Assembly (NCBI GenBank): GCA_021397835.1
Contig: JAJFZO010000724.1
Coordinates: 2,207,001-2,271,000 of the forward strand
Source of the DNA: Moringa oleifera
Taxonomy: Eukaryota; Streptophyta; Magnoliopsida; Brassicales; Moringaceae
DNA: 64,000 bases
Reading direction: 5' to 3'
Part shown: piece after piece, positions 11,780 through 22,799 of the stretch
Layout: every line of letters begins with the position of its first letter
Position numbering within the stretch: the first letter of the stretch is position 1
Position numbers and translations under genes: made by a program
The notes under the pieces: generated by a model
The model's input: the letters and a program-made list of their open reading frames with translations, nothing else
Told to the model about the DNA's origin: nothing
Database searches by the model: none

Positions 11780-12590
11780 CTGTCAAAACAAAATTGAGCA
11801 TCAATTTTTAGCGGATGCGATTAGTGTGTTTTCTATTTCAGTGTATCTTCTAAGTAACAAATATATGAATCCAACATAACCCCAAAGATACCACGTCTAC
11901 ATATATATATAATTGTTTTATTCCTACTCATACTAGTTTGTGCACTTAAATCCATTTTGTTAACATGCAAAATCTCTTCAATATTGTCACTGTCACTACC
12001 TCATTAAAACCTCACCATCATACCAATAGGTTTTATCTTGAATAATGAAAATGTTGTTCAACTCGTGCACGTATGTCTCTCCCTTTTTCCATTACAAACA
12101 ATACCGTATTTATATGAACTATAAAGCACCAAGGGGGTGCCACCCATGTACATATATTTAGATATTACCTAGAGCTAAGAACATCTATAAATTCCATGAA
12201 GTTTACTTCATTTACAAATAATTCCCCATGATTATGAAGCCATCCATCTTTAAACACTTCAAGAGATATTTTCAAACCCCACCCCAACTAACCACCGACC
12301 GAAATATTGGATACCCACCCAAGCAATGATTTCAGCAGCTGCAGAACCCGATACTACCAATCTACACCTTCCGACATTTGATTGGACCACATGTGCCAAA
12401 TTAACAAGTGGTTCACTGACTCAAGTTGCTCTACATAATTCTTTCCCTTAGTGTGTAATAAATACAGAAAATGAAAAGAGTAGACAGAATAGCTACCTGC
12501 CATCCAGGGAGCAATGAACACTGCGATGCACTAATGGATGTTTGCACTGAGGACAATAGGTTTTTGATTTTATGTGGCCCACCTTAGGAT
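11780..12590. other. Unassigned stretch of more balanced base composition
   Basis: This part is less AT-rich than its neighbours and contains a run of C-rich phrases near 12275-12370, but stops occur in every frame. A (TA)n tract lies near 11905. The phrases around 12055-12110 are reminiscent of LTR-type sequence, but I found no partner copy. No gene is called. Confidence 0.35.
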
Positions 12591-12599
12591 GCATGTTAT

Positions 12600-13100
12600 A
12601 GCATAATTTTTTATTAGGTCTAAGTGAATTGTAAGCCTAATGAATTGTTAGGTCTAAGTAGTTGTTACGCCTAATTACATATTAAAGCCAATTATTTTAA
12701 GTAAAATTAATGTAAATCAGGCTCAATTCAATAATTTTTAGGCTTAAGTATTTCTTTTGTTCATGTAGCCTAAATTAATTATGAAGCCAACTAAATATTA
12801 AGGTCAATTAATTATTAGCCTAATTATTTATCAGGCCCATTCATTCTTAGGCCTAATTATATATTAAGGTCAATCATTTATTAGACTTAATTATATATTA
12901 AGCTTAATTATTTTATTAATCTTAATTAAATCTTATACACAACTAATTCTTAGGCACAATTAAATCATAAATCAATTTAATTATAAGGCTCAGTTAATTA
13001 TCCTAAATTATTTAAGCACAATCAATTGTTAGGTATAATTAATTAGTAAGCTTGGTTACATTTTAGGCTTAACTATTTAATAGGTCCATTTTGTTTTTGA
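12600..13100. repeat. Degenerate ~20-bp tandem repeat, TTAGGCCTAATTA-type
   Basis: Words such as TTAGGTCTAAGT, GCCTAATTA, TATTAAGGTCAATTA, TTAGGCCTAATTATATATTA and TTAGGCTTAA recur at intervals of roughly 18-24 bases across 500 bases. The core TTAGGCCTAA is palindromic. It looks like an old minisatellite. No coding was seen. Confidence 0.7.
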
Positions 13101-13914
13101 TGAAATTATATATCAACATAAATTATCTAATAAATGATTACCCATATAAAATTATAAGGCTCAGTTTGTTTTTAGGTTCAATAATTTAATAGTTATATGA
13201 ACAATTATATCAATAAAACTATTATGACCAGGTACTACATATGGTATACAAGTTAATAATAAAATCTCAATTGCAAGGTGTAAAATTTCATCCGTTGAAA
13301 ATATGAACTTTTTGTCTGGGAGTTATAAAGCTTTACACTCTCTTACTTTAATTGGAAACTAGCAAACCCATATAAAATTAATGAACCTCTACATTATCAA
13401 AATTTGTACATGAAAGACACCAAATAAAAGATCCAGCACACAGTTTCATCGATCATGAAAAAGAATACTTTGCTTAAATGGTCATATTGAGGTAATCAGT
13501 ATCATAATTTTGTCAATCATCTGAAATTTCTTTTAATATCTGTACTTATATTTGTTTTCATTTGAATATATGGCTGCATCAATGCAATAACCCTAGAAAT
13601 GGAGCTAATGTTTTACCTACTCAACCGCTTAGTACGAGCACTTATCAATTTTGGCAAAAGAAGCTCTTAAATCTCTCCTCACGCAATCTTACAAAGAAAG
13701 GTGCATGGGCTGGCACCTTTGAAATAATTGATCTAACTCGAAAAGAACCCAAAACAGATTACCCAGATCTAATTCTTTATCCTTCCATCTATACTAAGTG
13801 AATGAGTTCATTGCCAGTGACTTCTTGGCATGACTTATTCTTCGATACTTTTCTTGTTCTTCGTGTGAACAGAGTAACTCCCAACACCTGCAAAGATCAA
13901 GAATGGAGAGGCAA
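13100..13914. other. Unassigned spacer left of block A
   Basis: It includes a 79-codon open frame at 13562-13801 (+) whose product I do not recognise and which has no visible domain, signal or neighbour support. The shared sequence with block B begins at about 13915, so this stretch lies just outside the duplicated unit. Confidence 0.4.
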
Positions 13915-15339
13915 CCTAGAGTTGATTACTCCATTGCTTTAGCATTAAATTTAGTGCCACTGATTTTTTTGATGCAATTTTATGAAGCATAAGACATTAT
14001 AAGGTTTTTAATAACTTAATTTTATGATGTAAAAGATGTCAAAAATTCTTGATGTAATTTTATCACATTAAAAGGTTTTGTTAGTTAAACATTTTCATAT
14101 ACACTGAGAGATAACTTGTTAATGATGTTCTCAAGCTCTCAAAATTAGCTCATAAAAATTTTAAGATTTTTTAATTTTATTTTTCATTACCAATAATTCA
14201 TTAATGTAATAGAAGAAATGTCACAAAATGTTTTTTTTTCCTCCACATGCATATGGTTAATTAATTTTATAAGTTTTTTATATAAATAATTTTTTTTGAT
14301 TACTCAAAATCATATAAACATTTTCATATACAATGAAAGTCATATTGTATTTGGTTCACATATGTCATATTGTATTTGGTTCACAAAATTTAATTTTATA
14401 AATTTCATATACGTGATTATACATTATATCATAAAAGTCTCATAAACCTTAATATTTACTTTATGTTATCAATTAAACTCTCATATTCAAAATATAATAA
14501 ATAGAACCTTAATCTTTTAATTTGATTCACATTAGAATTTAGCTCAATTATTTGTGAAAAATGATAAGTATTTTCATTGTTAAAATACATCAAAAATGAA
14601 TAATTCAAATAAATTATTCACAGTTCATTCTTTAAATTTGATTAATTTTTAATACAGGATCTATTTTTTGCAAAATTTTTATATTTTAATACTATAAAAT
14701 TTTAAAAATATATTTTCAGTACTTAAACAATTTGGAAACTTTTTGTAACAATTTTTTGAATATTTATTTACATATATGAAATTTTAAGTCAAAATTTCTT
14801 GTATAAAATTTTTAATTTTAAAATCTTAAATTTTTTATTTTTGACAAAGTTCAGTTTACATCAAATCAATGAATTAAAGTTCAATTTATTAGTTTTTAAA
14901 TATAAAATTCTGATTAATAATATAGAGTAAACATAAATATTTGAGAGATTTTACTCTAAATTATACATGATTTAGTTTGCAAGTTGCAAACACATGCATA
15001 AAGTACCATAAATTAATTGCAATTAAACAACTACTGTTTTTATGTTTTGTTAATTGTTTCCAACACTATCAACTCAAGAATCTAAAAATAAGTTAAATTC
15101 ATTTTAATATTAAAGAACAGAATTGCAATTGAGAATCACATTAAGAGAATAATTAATAATCATTTAAGCTACTATAATACTGTTTACAAAAGAATGTAAT
15201 GTAATTAAAAATTGACTAATATATAACTGAAAAATAGAATTGAAGATGAATCGTTGATGCAGGACCTTACAGAATGTAAATGTTACATCTTGACAATAAA
15301 AAATATTGATTTTGAGCACAACTCAATTACAAAAGAATT

Positions 15340-15950
15340 CTACCCACATCACTTAATAAATGAGATTAACTATCCACTAACACTGAAATTTTGATAGTCC
15401 TAATCTCGGAGGATCATATCAAGAGTCCAAGTGAAGAAGGAAATAAATAAAAATAAAAATTTTCTGAAGAAGAGGCTGAAACTCTCTTAAGCATCCTTGA
15501 GGTAACCACAGGAATATTCATATCCCTGGAAAGCATATTCCAGCCATTCAACATTCTTCCTTCAAATGTTTTTTTTTTTTAATTTTATTTTTATTTTAAA
15601 GTGAAAATAAACAAATCATAATAATTGGAAGCTATCAATATAAAATGGCAAAACATTTGTGGTCTCTCATAGAATATCCATAATAAAGATAAAGTTGTCA
15701 ATATAAATGGGATAAGTCTAAAAAATAATAATTATCAATATATGTAAAATGTTTGGTCAGTTTCAATTTGTCTTATATGAGATTATGAATGGAGATTCTA
15801 CCATTAATTTCAGGATGCAAAGTTTTGGTTGGCATGCTTAGCTGGCACATGCATGAATGTTATCCATTACAAAATTTTAAAACTTTTGGTTGGCAAGCTT
15901 TGGTGGCACATGCATGAATGTTATCCATTGCAAAATTTGAAAATTAATTT
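15340..15950 (+). promoter_or_regulatory. Kunitz upstream module, split promoter of the first block-A gene
   Basis: The order matches the upstream region of the intact Kunitz gene: AGTCCTAATCTCGGAGGATCATAT, a CTCTTAAGCATCC phrase, a GGTCAGTTTCAATTTGTCTT phrase, then GGTTGGCATGCTTAGCTGGCACATGCATGAATG-like sequence. The last part is duplicated in tandem (period about 60). Each copy holds a CATGCATG octamer (15848-15855 and 15909-15916), which is the RY/Sph-type site that B3 factors bind in seed-gene promoters. The rest of the promoter resumes only at about 20390. Confidence 0.6.
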
Positions 15951-17019
15951 TTACTAATTTATTTATTTTTAACTTATTAAATTTTATGTAAATAAAAATG
16001 CATTTTACCATATAAAAACTCAGAATCTATTTCTCCCCTTCAAATATGTATTCTGTTCGTCATTCTCTCTTATCTTTTTTTTTTTCTCTACTCTATGAAT
16101 CCCTTAATCTGTAAAACACTTTCACTTTTTTCTAATTTCTTTTTGTATAGTTATGGTATGTCACCTTTTTCAACGATTTTGGTGAGAATGGGTTGAATGA
16201 AACAACCTTTTTGTTCTTTTTCCTTCTTTGTGCCCTCTTCTTCCTCTTTTCATCTCTTATCTCTTGTCATAATGGGTTTTCAACCAGTAGTAGAGTCCTT
16301 GAAATGATTTAAAAAATGTATTTGGGTAATTTTCTTTTGAGAAAATTTTAAAAAATACAAATAAAGAGATGTGTCATCAAATTAACTTTTTTATGATTTG
16401 ATTGGACACTAAAATTTATTAATTTTTTAAAATATAAATAAGATAATATTAATATTTTAAAATTAAAAATATGAATTTGAGAGTCCATTACATGCAGGAA
16501 AGAATTAACACCTCTGCGACATCTAAAAAATGGTACCAATTAGTCATAATTATTTTTCAATTTTGAAATTTATTTGATTTTTAGAATTGATTCTCAAAAA
16601 TTTGTCTGAAATATGCATGACATGAAAATAAGTGAAATTTTAATATTTTAGAGAGAATATAAAAGTTTAACTCTTGTTTTATCCTTAATTTTTAAAATTA
16701 TTTTATGAAAAAAATGTAAAAATTTCACTCTTACTTAACTTTTAATCTTAAAATATTTTTTTATGATAAAGAATATGGAGTTCTCACTCTCGATCAACTC
16801 TTAACCCTCAAAACACTAGTTTTGTCATTTATGCAAATATAATGACATAATGATATGCATAACAATATAATTTTAATATCTTAAAACTCTAACACAAGCG
16901 AATAATTAATATTTAATATTTAAATATAAGTATTAAACTCAGTGTATAAAATTTCATTAATTGAAAGTAAAAATAAATTGAATGCTATATAATCAAAATA
17001 TTTTAGAGCATACATAGAT

Positions 17020-17810
17020 TTTTCTCTTGAGATTTCTTTATTATTCTAACAAATTAAAGTTTTTTATAAAAAAAATATGATTTTTACATTAAAAGAAATC
17101 GAAATTTCTGCCTTGAGATTTTTCACACTCTCAAAAACTTAAAGAAGATATATATTTGTAATAGTAATTTCATATTAAAAGGTATAAAAACTATTCTTTT
17201 AAGATTTTTTCATATTTTTTAAAAATATATTTTTTATTTTAAAAAAATATAAAAATTCTCTCCTGAGATTTTTTTTACATTTATTAAAAATCTTTTATTT
17301 ATTTGTTATTATTATTTTTTAAAATAAATTTTATATTAAACAATATGAAAACCTTTTTTACTTGAGATTTTTTCATATTCCTCGAAATTATCAAAAATTA
17401 TTGTTATACGAGAAAATATAAAATTCTTTCTCTTGAGATTTTTTCATACTTTTCAAAATTTTGAAACAAGTATATTTTAAGACAGTTTTTAAATTAGATA
17501 ATATGAAATTTTTTTCAATATTTTTTTATATTTCTCAAAAGCATTAAATATATTTTATTTTCTTGAAAACAATTTTTGTATTGAAGAATATAAAACATTT
17601 CTCTTGAGATTTTTCATATAATTCAAAAACTTGAAACATGTATTTTTATTTTTTTCAAAAAATAATTTTTATGTTAAAAATATGAAAATCTCTCTTTTGA
17701 AATTTTTTTAATACTTTTTGAAAACTTGAAATATATTGTTTTATTTTTTAAAAAATAATTTTTATGTTAAAAAATATGAAAATCATTTCTCATTAATTAT
17801 TGTATTCTTT
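17020..17810. repeat. Degenerate ~85-bp tandem repeat (block A)
   Basis: About ten copies of a unit containing CTCTTGAGATTTTTTCATA, then TTCTCAAAAACTTGAAA, then ATTTTTATGTTAAAAAATATGAAAATC follow one another with a spacing of roughly 75-105 bases. The same field occurs in block B at about 55530-56340, so it existed before the duplication. Confidence 0.7.
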
Positions 17811-18629
17811 CAAGAATTTAAAGTGTTATTTTTTTATTTTTAATTTTTTTAAAAAATTAGAATAATATCAAATGAATTTCATCCTCTTTAAAAACAAATT
17901 AAAAATGAGAAAATAAATATGATTTAGAATTCACCTAATAATTTTACATTGTCAACAATTTTTAATTTAAAATTTTTTAAAACAACCTTAATGTCATAAA
18001 GTTACCCTTCTTCCTACTTTCTTTTTTTTTTTTTTTCACTCTTTTCATTTTTTAAGCAACCAAATTATAAACACCTTTCCTTACCAATCTTCTATTTTTT
18101 CTTTTAAGTTTTTTCTTTTCCTTTTTTTTACACACAAACAAGTACTAATTTACCTCCACCACTCTTTTTTCATCTTCTTTTTCTTTTTTAAAGTTTTTTT
18201 TTCCTTATTTGGCATATACCAAACTCCATCCATTTTCTAATATATTATATGTTTTTTCTCATTATTTTCACACTATCTTTTTTTTTAACATAATTTTTCA
18301 TGTATTCAATATAAAGTATAAATATGTACCCATAAATAGAAGAATATAAAAACATCAATGTAAAAGGTAAATAAAAATGCAAATGAGAATAAAATAAAGA
18401 TAAAAAAGAAATGAGATACATGTATCCAAGAGAAATAACAAATATATATATATATATAATAACAATTAATTAAATAAATAAAATAAAGTGTTCGCAAAAA
18501 ACAAACATAAAGTAGGAAAAAAAATAAGTGATGATAAAATCTAAAAAAAAAAAAGTTACCTTATCCTCTAGGAGAAAATGATATTTGATTTAAAAATTTC
18601 TCTTCCAAATCTTTTCTTATCAAACTCAA

Positions 18630-18632
<3 letters not shown>

Positions 18633-18672
<40 letters not shown>
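18633..18672. repeat. (TA)n microsatellite
   Basis: About 20 uninterrupted TA units. The matching site in block B (near 57124) has only about five units, so the tract changed length after the duplication. Confidence 0.95.
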
Positions 18673-18675
<3 letters not shown>

Positions 18676-20389
18676 TATTCGCTTTTCAACAACCTTTTTC
18701 AAATATTCTCAAGACTCTCTTCTTAACATTCTCTCAAGAACCCTTTTTCAAATCCCCTCCCTTTAAATTCTTGACCAAGTTGAGTATTTATAGACCTTGG
18801 TCAAGCCTTTCACTTAATATACTTGTAGGTAGCTGTGTTGCTACTGCCTTATTGTAGTAATGCTGTAACATCTTATTTTTTTTTATTTTTAATTAAATAA
18901 TTAATTATTATTATCTTTTAATCTTTAATCTTAATTATTGAGCATTTTATCTAAATTGATCTGAGAGAAATTAGGTGTTTACATCTCTCATCTCAGTGGA
19001 ATCTCTCAATCTAGGTAAAATTGATTAAAGTCTCCATGTAACTTTCGATCATCAGCATCATATAAAGTTTAATACATAGGTTTCGTGTAACTTGGATATA
19101 GGCTCCATATAACTTTGATAGAATAGGCTCTGTATAACCTTTAAATGCTAAGTTCTTGTAACCATTTTTGCAGATGTTATGCAAGCTTATCTATAAGGTC
19201 TGTTTAACCTTTATACTTTCATATAAAGTTGTTGGTTTGTATAGAGATAGTACTATTAAATATGGGTCAATATATGAGCCCACTATGTATCAACACTATG
19301 AAGTTATATTTTTATGTAATGTGGTTTTGTACAAAGATATTTCATGTGAAGTTGTTGCCTTTTGTATTGATGCTGCTATCAAACATGGGTTGATACTCGA
19401 ACCTAATATGGGTCGAGACATAGTGTTGACCCCATAATTTTACATTAATGAGGTAAATACTTTTGTGTAAAATGATGATATGTTGTGTGCATGCTCATAG
19501 TTCATCATAAATTTTATAAATTTTAAACACAACTTTTATTTATTTGATACGTTTTTACATTTTAGGTAACGATTATGTGTTGAAGTATATGACCTTAGTA
19601 TCTACTTTATGTTAGTCCAAATTCAAGTAGAAATATAACTACTGACCTACATCTACACATATGACATTTTAATGTTGTAGAAGTATATAAAATTACATGG
19701 AGATTATAGATAAAGTTACACAAAGCTTATAGAAAAGATTATATGAAATCCATGGAGTCTATGTTATCAAGGTTATAAGGAGCTTTTGATAGAAAACTAT
19801 ACCAACTTTATACGAATTAAAAAAAATCTCACAGAAAAGAGAGAAAAACGAAAAGTTATTATTTTATTTAACACATCTATATCTTGAAAAAAGAGCACAT
19901 TCATGTATCATGAATTGGCAATAAGAACAAGAAGTTAAAGTGTCTCCAAATATTAAAGGAACCCAAAGAGAATAGAAAATGAGAAGAAAAAAAGAGAGAA
20001 AAACACAACTCACATCTAGCAAACATGAAATCTATCTTCTGATTCATTACCCACGTACTAAATGATTGTAAAAGAAAAAAAAAATCAAGAATCACATACC
20101 TTAAGACTTTCTGGGAGTTGTTTGTCAAGATGATTTCCAGGATTTTGGAAGACATTTTTACTATTTGAAAAGATGAGTGGAGAAATAAGGTTTGCGTACT
20201 CTTTAAGAAAAATGAAAGAGAAAATGTAAGGAGAGAGTTTAATTTTAAAAAATAGTATTTTCATAAATAAGATTTCCCTTTAAACATTCTTTTTCCTAAA
20301 ATTTGAAAATTATCAAAAAATTTAAATTAGTAAAATAAACATTTTTACAAAGGATCAATTGATAAAGGCAAAAGGGGAAAAAAAAATTG

Positions 20390-20535
20390 CCTATGCTTTA
20401 ATCATGCGCCAAAACTGTTATTGCCTTTTGCATTTTCACTTGAATTAAATAGAAGATTAAGAACTGACCCATTGCTTGCTCAGGTCTGCAAATTGAAGTG
20501 GCAATGCCCTCAACCAAAACATCCTGACAACAACC
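20390..20535 (+). promoter_or_regulatory. Proximal promoter and leader of the first block-A Kunitz gene
   Basis: It matches the proximal promoter of the intact gene: TTTAATCATGCGCC, a TCACTTGAATTAAATAGAAG phrase, then a CTGCAAATTGAAGTGGC phrase where the intact gene has CTATAAATTGAGGCGCC, and CAAAACATCC just before the start codon. The TATA element is lost (TATAAATTGA has become TGCAAATTGA). Confidence 0.6.
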
Positions 20536-21287
20536 ATGACGATTACATTGTTAGCATCAAAGTCAGCCTTGATATTTTGAAGATTTGGGATAAAAAAATA
20601 AAAAATAGGAAAAGTTATTTTAATCTAAAATTATGATAATATATATTAAAAAAATGTATGCATTTAAAGGCACTTAATTGAGTTAAAATATTAAAACTCT
20701 AGCTGGACGGCCATCGGCCTTGGTTAGCATCTTCTTTCCTAATTTTCGCTGTCGCAGCAAAGCCATCACTTGGAGCTGCAACTGATCTAGTACTTGACAA
20801 TGACGAAGAACCGCTTTGCATTGGAGTTGATTACTATACATCATTTCAGCTATTACGGTTGGCGGTGTTAATCTAGCAAACACTGTAAATCAAACTTGTC
20901 CGCTAGTTGTGGTGCAAGAGCATCTTGATTTCTTTTGAGGAGTACCAGTAACATTTTTGTGAATCTGTAGACCTAAATGTCAAGTTTAATGTGGAACTTG
21001 ACTGCTAGAAATTAACAGTATGGAAGGTTGACAGTTATGACAATGTGACAGGACAACAGTTTGTGAGTATTAGTGGAGTTGAAGGTAATCCGGGTCATGA
21101 AACCCTGATGAATTGGTTTAAGATCGAGAAGTATTTATCATCAGGTACCTACAAGCTTATTTTCTACCCTTCAGTTTATGTTTCATGCGTAGCGCCTTGC
21201 AATGATCTTGGTATTCATTTTGAAAGTGAATTTAGCCGTCTAGCAAGCAGTCATCAACCATTTCGGGTGGCTTTCGTCAAAGCCTAG
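20536..21287 (+). pseudogene. Kunitz-type inhibitor pseudogene (block A, first gene)
   Basis: The signal peptide opens at ATG 20536 (MTITLLA) but is interrupted by about 170 foreign bases, after which LASSFLIFAVAAKPSLGAATD resumes. The Kunitz signature region reads VLDNDEEPLCIGVDYY. It has a TGA after DFF, a deletion that removes the equivalent of FSPVEAEDGIV, and a TAG at the second conserved Cys/Glu position. From 21045 the C-terminal 80 codons are open: MTGQQFVSISGVEGNPGHETL and so on to TAG 21287. Two of the four C-terminal cysteines are Tyr (FYPSVYVSC). It is not functional. Confidence 0.9.
20552..20732. mobile_element. Small insertion in the signal-peptide region of the dead Kunitz gene
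   Basis: About 170 bases separate two copies of the word GTTAGCATC (near 20549 and 20724), which looks like a 9-bp target duplication. Block B has the same insertion with slightly diverged flanks (near 59300 and 59460), so it predates the duplication. I see no clear terminal inverted repeats. A 9-bp duplication would fit a Mutator-type small element, but that is inference. Confidence 0.5.
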
Positions 21288-22129
21288 GAATTACAAATCC
21301 AAAAAGCCTAAGTGTAGTCCTTAAATGATGTAATAAGAGAACTGCACTACAATAATGTGGTAGTACTTATGTGATGTATGAGTAGTGATCCTATATATGT
21401 CAAGCTTACATGGATCTTCATGTACGTACTGAAATTAATGTCACTTTGCCGAGCACTTGTGCTTTATTAGCCTATATATATAGTTTATAAAAAGTTTAAT
21501 TAAAAAAAAAAAGTTTAAGATGTAATACCGGTTGATATATAATTTTTATTAGCAACAAATGATAAAACTATAATTTTAAAATTTTTTAATTGGAAACAAT
21601 ACATATTATATTTTTATACAGACTATATATTTGTTCACAAGTTAATTATGGAAAAAAAAATCTTATTGGCATAAAAAAAAATGAGATGAACAAACCTTTC
21701 ATACCAAAAATCTTAATAGTCCTAATTTCATTATTTTAAGGAAAATTTTTTAGAATTTCATTGAGCCTTTGCTATTAGACTTTTATAGGGATTTTCATTA
21801 TATTTTCTTCAAATATGATTGTAGACTTCTTGAAAGATAAAATTGCAAGAAATAATAAAATTAAGAATTTATTATTATTTTTACTTTCTTGATATTTTTG
21901 GAATCGAGAAGCTAGTGCTTTTTTTTTCTCTTATTCATTATGCATATTACATCAAATTAGTATGAAAACCAGAACGGTTCTTGCATCATGACACCTAGGA
22001 GACATCTAATTAAATGATGTCTAGATTGACATGGGGTTTCAAGGAGATGAGATTGCATGACTTTACCAGCAAGTCCAGTTATTATTAACTCAATAGTAGT
22101 TGACTTCCTTTCAACAATGTGAGATTTCA

Positions 22130-22630
22130 AATGGATGCAGTTACTCAATCGTTAGTTGTCCTTCAACAATATCAACAACAAACGTGAACCAGATTCTACG
22201 GGTGAGGATTCTTCTCCTAATGTTAACCCTATTGTTGCACTTATTGGCATAGCACCCGCAAATGTTAGACACTGAGAGATCAGGTTCAAGGTTGATATCC
22301 TAGAGTTTCGTGGTGAGCTAAAGGTAGATTAATTGATGGATTGACATAATATTACAAAAGAAATCTTAGACTTCGAAGAAGTTCCAGATTCAAGGCACGT
22401 TCCATTGATTACCATTGGATTAAAGGAGAGGGTACATGCATGGTGGCAGTCAACAAAGGCAACTAGAGACCAAATCAAAAAGATAGAAATTAATCGCTTC
22501 CTGAGAAAATTTCAAGATTGGAGGATGAATCTTCTCAACCCTGAGGAGAATGATGTAACACAAAAAAAAGTTGGTATTATTGACCAAGAGGCAACTCAAG
22601 GACCAAAAGGCTATCTAAGTAAGCTATAAG
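22130..22630 (+). pseudogene. Ty3/gypsy gag scrap (block A)
   Basis: Across frames the reading shows FRGELKVD, then ILDFEEVPDSRHVPLITIGLKERVHAWWQSTKATRDQI. This is the conserved capsid region of plant Ty3/gypsy Gag (LDFKEVP, VPLVATRL, AAWWQQ). It is the only part of that element I can see. A diverged copy sits in block B at 60505-60700, so the scrap is older than the duplication. Confidence 0.75.
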
Positions 22631-22799
22631 ATTTTAATCGAATTTCATCATTTTAAAGGATAAACAGATATGTTTTGTTTTACTAACAGATTGGATTATT
22701 TTTACAAGTTTTCAATAAGTTAGAGTTATTTTTGCAGTCTTTCTTGGTTTTTAATGGACGAATGTGAAACTGCAAATATTGATAGATACCCAACCGTAC

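Larger units (their letters stand above)
15952..20388. mobile_element. Ancestral ~4.4-kb AT-rich insertion inside a Kunitz promoter
   Basis: In uninterrupted Kunitz copies, CATTACAAAATTT runs directly into TTTTAATCATG. Here the two halves are separated by about 4.4 kb, and by about 4.7 kb at the same place in block B. The ends carry a shared inverted word, TTTTACTAATTTA (near 15950 and, on the other strand, near 20325), which hints at terminal inverted repeats. No transposase is visible. The interior holds a degenerate repeat field, a TA microsatellite and repeated phrases near 19000-19440. Element class is unknown. Confidence 0.45.

Noticed and set aside
13562..13801. 79-codon open frame upstream of block A
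   Set aside because: No recognised domain, no repeat copy, no promoter or poly(A) support. In DNA of this composition a single frame of this size is weak evidence.
18578..18766. Open frame with a long Ile-Tyr repeat (and a similar one at 18306-18497)
   Set aside because: The Ile-Tyr run is the translated TA microsatellite; the block-B copy does not conserve it.
19901..20155. 84-codon frame on the - strand in the 4.4-kb insertion
   Set aside because: The matching region of block B is duplicated and interrupted by stops and indels, so the frame is not conserved as protein.
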